From NCBI RefSeq assembly GCF_052161655.1, contig NZ_CP197418.1, positions 434,001 to 498,000 on the forward strand: 64,000 nucleotides of DNA. The letters are read 5' to 3'. The translations under genes and the position numbers were made by a program. This document shows positions 17,869 through 25,362 of this stretch, piece after piece. Position 1 is the first letter of the stretch. Every line of letters begins with the position of its first letter. The stretch is from Novipirellula sp052161655. Lineage in GTDB: Bacteria; Planctomycetota; Planctomycetia; Pirellulales; Pirellulaceae. The notes under the pieces are model-generated. The model was not told the origin of the DNA, searched no databases, and was given only the letters and a program-made list of their open reading frames with translations.

Positions 17869-18693
17869 ATGCACACCAAACCCAAGTCCCCTGTCCGCGT
17901 TGGTACGCGACTTGGAAAATATCGGATTGAAAGGCGGCTTGGCGCAGGTGGGTTTGCGACCGTCTACGCTGCGTTTGACACCTTGTTAGGGATCAAGGTG
18001 GCGCTGAAGATTCCGTCACCCGAGCTGGTCTCGCCTGAACTGCTCGAAGAGTTTCGCCGCGAAGCAAGATTGACGATCCTGTTGGATCATCCCAACATCT
18101 TGCCGATTCGCGATGCTGCCTTTATCGAAGGTCACTTCGTGATCGTCTCGCCGATGGGGGAACGCACGCTCGCCGACCGCATTCAAAAGCGGATCGGCTT
18201 CGAATTAGCTTTTGACTACGTCACTCAGTTGCTCGAAGGGGTCGCGTACGCGCATGAACAGGGAGTTATCCACTGTGACATTAAGCCCGAAAACATCTTG
18301 ATGTTCGAAGACAATGTGATCCGGTTGGGCGATTTTGGGATCGCCAAGGCAGCTCAAGCCACGATCAGTGGTTCGGGGACAGGAACCCTCGGACACATGG
18401 CACCGGAACAGGCGATGGGGAAACCGTCGACCCGTTCGGACGTTTTTTCGATCGGTTTGATCGCTTATAGGATCTTTTCCGGTAAGTGGCCCGAATACCC
18501 GTTTGAATGGCCACTAGAGGGGGCTGCACAGCTTCGTAAGCGTGCTCACGGCGATTTAATCGCTGTAATCCGCAAATCACTCGAAGTTAACCCCCGCCAT
18601 CGTTATCGGGATGCGCCTCAAATGCTATCGGTGTTTGAACAAACTCGGCTGAAAGCGATCCGCTTCTCTCGTCGGAACCGAGTCACGGGCTAG
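17869..18693 (+). CDS. Serine/threonine protein kinase, non-RD type
   Basis: A bare 274-residue Hanks-type kinase domain with no membrane helix or sensor. Motifs: Gly-rich loop LGAGGFATVYA (about 24-34), ATP-anchoring Lys47 in VALKIP, catalytic Asp137 in IHCDIKPEN, Mg-binding Asp155 in GDFGIAK and APEQ closing the activation loop. The usual HRD is HCD here, so the Arg that contacts the phosphorylated activation loop is missing, the mark of non-RD kinases that are often constitutively active. The next gene, 46 bp on, codes for a PP2C-type phosphatase, so the two probably form a reversible phosphorylation switch. The substrate is unknown. Confidence 0.9.
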   Translation: MHTKPKSPVRVGTRLGKYRIERRLGAGGFATVYAAFDTLLGIKVALKIPSPELVSPELLEEFRREARLTILLDHPNILPIRDAAFIEGHFVIVSPMGERTLADRIQKRIGFELAFDYVTQLLEGVAYAHEQGVIHCDIKPENILMFEDNVIRLGDFGIAKAAQATISGSGTGTLGHMAPEQAMGKPSTRSDVFSIGLIAYRIFSGKWPEYPFEWPLEGAAQLRKRAHGDLIAVIRKSLEVNPRHRYRDAPQMLSVFEQTRLKAIRFSRRNRVTG

Positions 18694-18739
18694 AATTAGA
18701 TACACGCTATTTCTTTCCCCCTCCACCTCTGGGTGGGTT

Positions 18740-19570
18740 ATGACTCCGCCAACTATGTTGTCCACTATCACCGAAACGTTGCTCGAATTTTGCGTTGAAA
18801 GCGACATGGGCGAACCACGCTCGCTGCCGCTGCCTTCGGGATCAGTGATTTCGATTTCGCGGAGGTGTCCAGGCAAAGTCGAACCCAACGACGATAGTTC
18901 GGTGGTGATTCGGACGGCGCGTGGGGCGATCGTGATGGCGGTGGCCGATGGCGTGGGTGGTTGTCCGCTTGGGTACAAGGCGTCCGCGATCGCGGTGCAC
19001 TGCATCGCCGAGATGGTCGCAGCAGCGGACCCCGAGGCGGACCTACGTGCTGCGATCCTGGATGGGATCGAAAAGGCGAACGCTGAAATTTTGGATCTCG
19101 GCATCGGTGCGGCAACAACATTGTCAGTGGTCGAGATCGTCGAGGGACGCGTTCGTGCGTACACCGTTGGCGATTCGATGACGATGATTGTTGGCCAGCG
19201 TGGATCGCTAAAGTGGAAATCGACGTCGCATTCGCCCGTCGGCTATGCGATCGAATCGGGCATGTTGGACGAGGCTGATGCGATGACGCACGACGATCGC
19301 CATGTCGTCTCGAATCTAGTCGGATCAAAAACGATGCACATCGAAGTGGGGCCGTCGCGTCAATTGGCTGCGAAGGACCGCGTGATCTTGGCCAGCGACG
19401 GATTGTTCGACAACATGCATCTCTCCGAAGTTGTTACCGCGATGAAGAGCGGCAAACCGATCGGATGCATGCAGAAATTGGTTCAAATCGCCAGCCAACG
19501 GATGAACGGCAGCGACGAGCAACTGCCTGGCAAACCCGACGATTTAACCGTGCTGTTGTACGCCCGCTAG
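18740..19570 (+). CDS. PP2C-family protein phosphatase
   Basis: The 276-residue protein has PP2C motifs: MAVADGVGGCPLGYKAS (about 69-85), where the Asp of VADGVGG binds the metal, AATTLSVVEI, RVILASDGLFDNM (about 213-225) and KPDDLTVLLYAR at the C-terminus. The metal-site acids look present. Translation may start at ATG 18740 or at ATG 18755 (MLSTITETLLEF). It follows the kinase gene by 46 bp on the same strand, so it likely reverses that kinase. It ends 7 bp before a strong inverted repeat that separates it from the convergent nitrate cluster. Confidence 0.88.
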   Translation: MTPPTMLSTITETLLEFCVESDMGEPRSLPLPSGSVISISRRCPGKVEPNDDSSVVIRTARGAIVMAVADGVGGCPLGYKASAIAVHCIAEMVAAADPEADLRAAILDGIEKANAEILDLGIGAATTLSVVEIVEGRVRAYTVGDSMTMIVGQRGSLKWKSTSHSPVGYAIESGMLDEADAMTHDDRHVVSNLVGSKTMHIEVGPSRQLAAKDRVILASDGLFDNMHLSEVVTAMKSGKPIGCMQKLVQIASQRMNGSDEQLPGKPDDLTVLLYAR

Positions 19571-19577
19571 GTTGCAT

Positions 19578-19655
19578 TGTCGCCGGACGTCTCCGACGTC
19601 CGAGCTTCTTATTCCGATGTCAATGCATTCCGACGTCGGAGACGTCGGGCGACAT
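19578..19655. repeat. Inverted repeat between convergent genes, likely bidirectional terminator or mobile palindrome
   Basis: The arms at 19578-19604 and 19630-19655 match in about 22 of 26 positions and each contains the self-complementary core GACGTCTCCGACGTC or its complement. The loop is about 25 bases. The place, 7 bp after the PP2C stop and 7 bp before the stop of the convergent flavoprotein gene, suits a shared terminator, but there is no T-run. The arms are also internally palindromic, as in dispersed repeats. Confidence 0.7.
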
Positions 19656-19661
19656 TATCGT

Positions 19662-21248
19662 CTAGTAGACGTCGCGGACGTATCGTTTCGCTTTCGATAG
19701 GTTGGCCACGTATTGATCGGCCTGTTCTTCGCTCATGTTGCCATGCTCGGCGACGATGGCCTTTAGTGTTCGATCAACATCGGCGGCCATTCGAGACGCG
19801 TCGCCACATACGTAGAAGTGAGCGCCCTCGGTGAGCCACTGGAACAACTCGGCTCCGTTTTCTCGCATCCGGTCTTGGACGTAGACCTTCTTGTCCCCAT
19901 CGCGACTGAACGCAGTATCGAGTCGTTGTAAGCATCCCGCTTCAGCGTAGCCCTGCAGTTGTTCCTCGTACAAAAAGTCATACGCTTCGTGCTGGTCACC
20001 GAACAGTAACCAATTTTTACCGCTCGAATTGGTGGCAACACGTTCTTGCAGGAACGCCACAAACGGAGCGATACCCGTTCCCGGACCGACCATGATGATT
20101 GGCACATTCGAGTCGGTCGGAACCGTGAATCCGGTGTGGTTCGCATGCGTAAAGATCCGCAGTGACGAACCCGACTCCAAGCGATCCGTTAGCATCGTGC
20201 TGGCGACACCCTTACGCTCACGTCCTTCACGCTCATAGACCACCTTGCCAACGGTCAGGTGAACCTGCTCGCCGACCGCCTTCATACTGCTGGCGATCGA
20301 GTACAGTCGCGGATTGAGCGGCTCGAGGGTTTCCATCAACTCGGACGCCGTTAACTTGACGTCGCTCGCGAGACTTAATGTATCAAGCACGTCAAAGCCG
20401 TCGGGCACGCCGTCTTCGAGCATCTTCGCGAGTGCTTGTTTGCAGGCATCGTCCGCAGTGCGGTTGATCAATGACTCAAGCAGCTCGTCACTCGGATCCT
20501 TTAGGCAGCAATCTTCTTGCAGTCCTAGCTGAATTGGCTTGGTGTTCCCCAGCGGCGTGGTCACTTCGGCATTCGGATCGGACTCGATCCGCTGCAGGAT
20601 CTCGCTAATCAGTTCGCTGCAATTGGTCGGGCAAACGCCGAGTGCGTCGCCGACTTCGTACTTGATCCCTGAGCCCGACAAATCGATTTCGACATGATGA
20701 ACCGCCTTGGCCGAGCCCTCTTTGTTCAAACAGCGTGACTCGAGCAGTTTGGCGGTGTAGGGAGCGGAACGCGAAGACCCAGGGGCATCGTCTGCAACTG
20801 GTGCGGCCGCAGTTCCGCTAGCTTCAGCGCCGCCGCTTTCCTTCAGCAGCTTTTTGATCATCTGCTTGGTTTCTTTGCCACCAGGGCTGCACAGCGACAG
20901 ATTTGATTCGGTTCCTGATGCGATCGCTTCGCTATACGTTTGGCACAAATAGCCGCACGATCCGCAATCGAGTTGAGCCATCGCGGCCATCAATTTACGA
21001 TCCAACGGTTTGTCCTCCGCCAGACTCATGCGGTCCAGGATCGGCAGCGAATCATCGTGCCAAGGAAAATCCTCTTCCTCAGCCGGTTCACTTGGTGTTG
21101 CGATGGTTTCACTCGAGAAGCCCATCGCGGCGAGGGCTTCGCCCTGCTGCGTATTGGACTGAATGCCCATCATGCCAGAGAAAAAACCGTTCAGCCAAGC
21201 GCGTTGTTCTTGGGAAAAAGGCGCGGTATCAGGAATCAAGCTACTCAT
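19662..21248 (-). CDS. FAD/NADPH flavoprotein with RnfB-type [4Fe-4S] domain (CysJ-like reductase of nitrate assimilation)
   Basis: A 528-residue electron-transfer protein. After an N-terminal stretch comes a Fe-S domain with LDCGSCGYLCQTYSEAIASG and a later CSPGG (about residues 93-125), the Cys spacing of the RnfB/CO-dehydrogenase type 4Fe-4S domain. The C-terminal two thirds are CysJ/P450-reductase-like: RLYSIASS (FAD), GVASTMLTDRL, the NADPH loop VGPGTGIAPFVAFLQER and YVCGDASRMAADV. The flavodoxin domain normally in front in CysJ is absent; the Fe-S domain takes its place. It is the last gene of the nitrate cluster, 53 bp after nirA, so I infer it passes electrons from NADPH to NirA, directly or through ferredoxin. 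A sulfite reductase role is possible but less likely here. Confidence 0.85.
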   Translation of the reverse strand: MSSLIPDTAPFSQEQRAWLNGFFSGMMGIQSNTQQGEALAAMGFSSETIATPSEPAEEEDFPWHDDSLPILDRMSLAEDKPLDRKLMAAMAQLDCGSCGYLCQTYSEAIASGTESNLSLCSPGGKETKQMIKKLLKESGGAEASGTAAAPVADDAPGSSRSAPYTAKLLESRCLNKEGSAKAVHHVEIDLSGSGIKYEVGDALGVCPTNCSELISEILQRIESDPNAEVTTPLGNTKPIQLGLQEDCCLKDPSDELLESLINRTADDACKQALAKMLEDGVPDGFDVLDTLSLASDVKLTASELMETLEPLNPRLYSIASSMKAVGEQVHLTVGKVVYEREGRERKGVASTMLTDRLESGSSLRIFTHANHTGFTVPTDSNVPIIMVGPGTGIAPFVAFLQERVATNSSGKNWLLFGDQHEAYDFLYEEQLQGYAEAGCLQRLDTAFSRDGDKKVYVQDRMRENGAELFQWLTEGAHFYVCGDASRMAADVDRTLKAIVAEHGNMSEEQADQYVANLSKAKRYVRDVY

Positions 21249-21279
21249 GGTTCGGTTCTAAAAAAAGTGGGAATTCGTG

Positions 21280-21297
21280 AAGTGACCCAGATCACTT
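21280..21297. promoter_or_regulatory. CRP/FNR-like palindrome between nirA and the flavoprotein gene
   Basis: AAGTGA-CCCAGA-TCACTT is a perfect inverted repeat with 6-base arms and a 6-base spacer, so it has the AGTGA-N6-TCACT form close to the TGTGA-N6-TCACA consensus of CRP-family regulators. It lies 5 bp after the nirA stop and 32 bp before the flavoprotein start, so it could control a separate promoter for that gene, or simply form a small hairpin. Confidence 0.4.
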
Positions 21298-21301
21298 AAA
21301 T

Positions 21302-23125
21302 TCAAACACAACTAAGGGTTAACGCTTTGAGGTCTACATCGCTGGTTCGTCGAGCAAACTCGACGAACGATTCGTTTTCATGTCGATGTTGCAAATAGCC
21401 ACTGACAATCGCAGTGATCAGAGCTGGGATGTCCGTGAACGCCACCGATTCAAACATCAGCCGGGCGATCCCTTTGCGGGTGCCCCAGCCGCCTCCCACA
21501 TTGACGTGGTATCCGTCGACCATGTCATCACCTTGTTCGACTTGACAAGCCTGCAAGCCGATGTCGCCGATGTAGTGCTGGGCACAACTGTGGTGGCATC
21601 CGGTGACATGAATATTGATAGGTTGATCGAGTTTGAATTGTGATTCAAGCGTCTCGGCGATGATCATCGCATGCTTTTTGGTATCGGCTCCGGCAAACTT
21701 GCAACCGGCACTTCCGGTACAAGCGATAAGTCCGGCACGAAACGAGCTGGCGTCGCAACTGAGACCAATGAAATCTAGCTTTGCTTTTACTTCCTCGACG
21801 TCTTCGTCACGGATATGTGGGATCAAGACGTTTTGCCAAACGGTACAACGTATTTCACCGTTACCGTAGGTTTCAGCGATATCGCTAAGCCCGCGTGCTT
21901 GATCGCTGGTGATGCGGCCGACGGGCAACACCACGCCGACGTATTGGCGTCCGCTTTGCTTTTGCGGATGCACACCGACATGGGCTTGACGGTTTTCGTT
22001 GTCAGGGATCAAGACAAGATCCGAGCTGACTTTCCGCAGTTCGTGCCCCATCTCTGTTTCGACCGCTTGGATGAATTTTTCAAACCCCCAGTCGTCGAGC
22101 ACGTATTTCAGTCGAGCTTTTTTACGATCGGTACGGTCCCCAGATTTGACGAACACGCGAACGATCGCTCCGGCGACTTCCACGCACTCTTCCGGACGCA
22201 GCAAGACGCCGGTGTCGCGTGCGAAATCTTTGTGACCGGTGATACCGCCGAGCGTCAGTTGAAAATAAACGCCCGCTGGCAACGATTCGCTGGCGTTGGC
22301 TTCGGTCACTTGCACCGCGTGGAAGCCAATGTCATTGGTGTCGTCGAGTGCACTGATGCTGCCGCCGCCATCAAAAGCAATGTTGAATTTCCGCGGCAAG
22401 CCATACATTTCGCGGTGATTCACGATGTAATGGTGCATCCGTTTCGCATAAGGAATTGTTTCGATCAATTCCATGGGATCGATCCCCGACAGCGCACTGG
22501 CGGTGCAATTGCGAATGTTATCACCCCCGGATCCGAGGCTGATGATGTCGAGCTCGCGAAGTCCATACAGGATGTTCATCGCGTGATCGGCCGGAATTTC
22601 GCGAAGTTGCAAGTTCGCACGTGTTGTCACGTCGATAAATCCGCCCGCCGATTTGTCGGACAAATCCGCCAATCCACGCAGTTGCCACGAATGCAATAGG
22701 CCACCCGGCAACCGCATGCGGCACATAAAGCTATTCTGAGCCGGAGCGACGAAGAACAAGCCATGAAATTTGGTCAGGAAGACGTCGTCGCCTTTGGGGA
22801 ATTCATTGGCATCGGAACGAGCTTGGATCTCGTCCCACATGTCCAACGGGTTCTTCGCCTGCTTGGCCTTTTCTTCTTTGCACAGCTTTTTGCCGGCAGC
22901 AATACAGTCGGCTTGTGCTTGCAACGCGATCCGTTCGGGACCGACCGGCAATGCTTTGCCATCGACCGTTGCGGCGCCACCACCGATGGTGACCGAGTTT
23001 CCTGAGGGGCCTGATGCACAATTGCTTACCATCGGCAATCGGTTCACCGCACGTGCCACGTCGGACCCGAATGCGAAACCGGCGATGTATTGTTGTTGTT
23101 CTTCGCTAAATGGATTTTTACTCAT
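21302..23125 (-). CDS. nirA: Ferredoxin-type assimilatory nitrite reductase
   Basis: The 607-residue protein reduces nitrite to ammonium with siroheme and a 4Fe-4S cluster. The cluster/siroheme ligands are visible as ACTGSAGCKFAGADTK and, about 40 residues later, HVTGCHHSCAQHYIGDIG, the C-x5-C ... C-x3-C pattern of nitrite/sulfite reductases. The first half-repeat carries RANLQLREI, a typical substrate-site Arg region. Length fits NirA with an N-terminal extension. No flavin domain is fused, so it needs an external donor; the flavoprotein downstream is the obvious candidate. Start and stop overlap with nasA by ATGA (23122-23125), showing translational coupling. A sulfite reductase is the main alternative; the gene neighbourhood argues for nitrite. 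Confidence 0.9.
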   Translation of the reverse strand: MSKNPFSEEQQQYIAGFAFGSDVARAVNRLPMVSNCASGPSGNSVTIGGGAATVDGKALPVGPERIALQAQADCIAAGKKLCKEEKAKQAKNPLDMWDEIQARSDANEFPKGDDVFLTKFHGLFFVAPAQNSFMCRMRLPGGLLHSWQLRGLADLSDKSAGGFIDVTTRANLQLREIPADHAMNILYGLRELDIISLGSGGDNIRNCTASALSGIDPMELIETIPYAKRMHHYIVNHREMYGLPRKFNIAFDGGGSISALDDTNDIGFHAVQVTEANASESLPAGVYFQLTLGGITGHKDFARDTGVLLRPEECVEVAGAIVRVFVKSGDRTDRKKARLKYVLDDWGFEKFIQAVETEMGHELRKVSSDLVLIPDNENRQAHVGVHPQKQSGRQYVGVVLPVGRITSDQARGLSDIAETYGNGEIRCTVWQNVLIPHIRDEDVEEVKAKLDFIGLSCDASSFRAGLIACTGSAGCKFAGADTKKHAMIIAETLESQFKLDQPINIHVTGCHHSCAQHYIGDIGLQACQVEQGDDMVDGYHVNVGGGWGTRKGIARLMFESVAFTDIPALITAIVSGYLQHRHENESFVEFARRTSDVDLKALTLSCV

Positions 23126-25362
23126 GCTCGTTCGATCCTTACCGCACAGTCTTTGTAACTGGGTTGACGGCTGTGGGGGTCAAAGTGGGCCAGGGTCAAT
23201 TGGTTGGTGGCTTCGTAATGCATTGGCATAAATGCGTGGCCCGGTTTCACAGTGGGGGTCACCATCGCCGTTGCGAGCAAGCTGCCGCGACGTGATTGAG
23301 CACGAACTTGGTCGCCGTTCTCGACGTCCATCGCAGCAGCATCCTCGGGATTGATCTCGATGTAGGCTTCGTTGGGATACAGTTTGCGAAGCACGGGGCT
23401 CTTGTTCGTGCGTGTTTGCGTATGCCATTGGCTGACCGTGCCACGACCAGTCATCAACAAGGTCGGGTATGTTTCGTCAGGAGCTTCGGGCATCGGAGTC
23501 ACATCGTCGACAATCAAGCGAGCGCGACCATCGTGGTGATAGAAACGGCCATCCGCAAACAAGCGACGTTGTTGTTCGGGTTGGAAATCGCCTTCGGCAT
23601 CCGCTTCGGTCCATGGCCACTGGATGCCGCCACAGCGATCAATTTGTTCATAGCCATCAATGCCGGTGATATCGCAGGGCTGATCTTCGCTCGCCCGTTG
23701 CATGATGCGAAACACCGCTTCGGGATCTGTCCACTCGGAAAACATGTCTTCCACGCCCCAGTACGACGCAAGGGCACGAAAGATCTGGAAGTCGGCCAGT
23801 GCTTTGCCAGGTGCACGACGTACTTTTTTCAGTACACCGTAGCGACGTTCACTGTTGATAAACGTGCCAGATTTTTCACCCCAGCCGGCAGCCGGCAAAA
23901 TCAAATCCGCATGACGAGCCGTTTCGGTGGTGTGATACATGTCTTGAACGACAAAGAAATCGAGCCGGTCGAGCAGGTTGCGAGCTTCGCTCTGGTGAAT
24001 CCAGCTGTGAGCCGGGTTGGTCGCGATCACCCACAACCCACGAATGTCGCCGCGACGAATCCCGTCCATGATCCCGTCGTAGCTCCAACTTGGCTCGGTG
24101 GGAATCAAGTCCGCGTCGATCCCCAAACTACTGGCGACTTTCTCGCGATCCGCAGAGTCCTTGAAGTCGTGATGGCCGAATAGATTGGTGGTGTTGCTCC
24201 ACAACCGTGAACCCATCGCGTTGCATTGACCGGTAATGCTGTTGGCACCCGTTCCCGGCCGTCCGATGTTGCCGGTGATCAAGGCGATATTGATGATCGC
24301 TTGTGCCGTTCGTGTGCCTTCGTAACTTTGGTTGACTCCCATCGTCCACCACAACGATACTGCCTTTCTTCGCCCGATCGTTTCGGCTGTTTGACGAATC
24401 GCGTCGGCTGAAATTCCCGTTATCGGAGCGACGGCGTCAGGAGTAAAACGGCTGACGTGCTCGGAAAGCTTTTCAAAACCTTCGGTGTGCTTGTCGATGA
24501 ATTTACGATCGACGCATTCGCAAGCGATCAGGTGATTGGTGATCGCGTACAGCAACGCGAGGTCGCTTTTAGGGCGAATTTGCAAGTGCTGAGTTGCCGA
24601 CATCGCACTTTCGGTGCGACGAGGGTCGATGACAATGATTTCAGGATCGTTCTGGTTTCGCAGTACGCGTTCCCACATAATTGGATGGCCGATGCAAGGA
24701 TTGGCGCCAATGAAAACCATGCAATCGCTTTGCTCGAAATCGTCGTAGGTGAACGGCGGCGAGTCGAACCCGAACGATTCTTTATAAGCAGTCGCGGCGG
24801 TGGCCATACATTGACGCGTATTGCCGTCGCCATGTTTGATCCCCATGCCGAATTTTGCCAACGCACCAAGGAATGCCATCTCCTCGCACGCGATTTGTCC
24901 GGTGCTCAAAAATGCAACCGAATCGGGTCCATGTTGACGCTGGATCCCCTTCATTCGTGTTGTGAACAGACGCAGGGCATGATCCCACGACACGGGGGCG
25001 AACTTGCCATCGGACGTGCGAATCATCGGGTCGGTCGCGCGGTCCTCCGAATCGAGCACCCGCAATGCTTCCCAACCTTTTGGGCAAGCCATGCCGAGGT
25101 TGACGGGGTAGGATGTCTCGGGTGTTAGACCGACTGCTTCGTCGTCGCGAAGATGCAATCGCAATCCACAGCCGGTCGAGCAATATCCGCAAACCGCCGT
25201 CGTCGTGGCGTCTGCTTGCATCGACTCGTGAGTCATCCCGAGCCCATGGTCACCCGGGTGCAGCAACAGCTCACGCGTCATCTTGCCATCGTGCTGTCGC
25301 AACAGCTGAGGCAATAAATTGCGTGTCAGATTTCCGCGAAGTTTAGTCGTGGGCTGAATCAT
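23122..25362 (-). CDS. nasA: Assimilatory nitrate reductase catalytic subunit (molybdopterin)
   Basis: I place the start at ATG 25360-25362, which overlaps the stop of the DmsBC gene (ATGA); the longer frame to 25512 lies inside that gene. The 746-residue protein reduces nitrate to nitrite at a bis-MGD molybdenum centre. Cys58, Cys61, Cys65 and Cys93 (CGYCSTGC ... MACPKGW) bind a 4Fe-4S cluster. The segment GANSITGQCNAMGSR matches the NasA/NapA group, as do GDGNTRQCM and IDPRRTE. The C-terminal molybdopterin-dinucleotide domain is present (MTGRGTVSQWHTQTRTNKSP). There is no Tat signal, so it is cytoplasmic, and no extra C-terminal 2Fe-2S domain as in Klebsiella NasA. Electron supply must come from a partner. 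Confidence 0.92.
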   Translation of the reverse strand: MIQPTTKLRGNLTRNLLPQLLRQHDGKMTRELLLHPGDHGLGMTHESMQADATTTAVCGYCSTGCGLRLHLRDDEAVGLTPETSYPVNLGMACPKGWEALRVLDSEDRATDPMIRTSDGKFAPVSWDHALRLFTTRMKGIQRQHGPDSVAFLSTGQIACEEMAFLGALAKFGMGIKHGDGNTRQCMATAATAYKESFGFDSPPFTYDDFEQSDCMVFIGANPCIGHPIMWERVLRNQNDPEIIVIDPRRTESAMSATQHLQIRPKSDLALLYAITNHLIACECVDRKFIDKHTEGFEKLSEHVSRFTPDAVAPITGISADAIRQTAETIGRRKAVSLWWTMGVNQSYEGTRTAQAIINIALITGNIGRPGTGANSITGQCNAMGSRLWSNTTNLFGHHDFKDSADREKVASSLGIDADLIPTEPSWSYDGIMDGIRRGDIRGLWVIATNPAHSWIHQSEARNLLDRLDFFVVQDMYHTTETARHADLILPAAGWGEKSGTFINSERRYGVLKKVRRAPGKALADFQIFRALASYWGVEDMFSEWTDPEAVFRIMQRASEDQPCDITGIDGYEQIDRCGGIQWPWTEADAEGDFQPEQQRRLFADGRFYHHDGRARLIVDDVTPMPEAPDETYPTLLMTGRGTVSQWHTQTRTNKSPVLRKLYPNEAYIEINPEDAAAMDVENGDQVRAQSRRGSLLATAMVTPTVKPGHAFMPMHYEATNQLTLAHFDPHSRQPSYKDCAVRIERA

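Noticed and set aside
21815..22699. Plus-strand open frame of 294 codons opposite nirA
   Set aside because: It lies wholly antisense to a clearly coded siroheme reductase and has no domain of its own; the open frame follows from the codon use of nirA.
19662..23125. Sulfite reductase pair (CysJ/CysI)
   Set aside because: The siroheme protein and flavoprotein could reduce sulfite, but the overlap with nasA and the nrt genes makes nitrite the better substrate.
23296..24183. Plus-strand open frame opposite nasA
   Set aside because: Shadow of the molybdoenzyme gene; composition and lack of motifs do not support a second gene.
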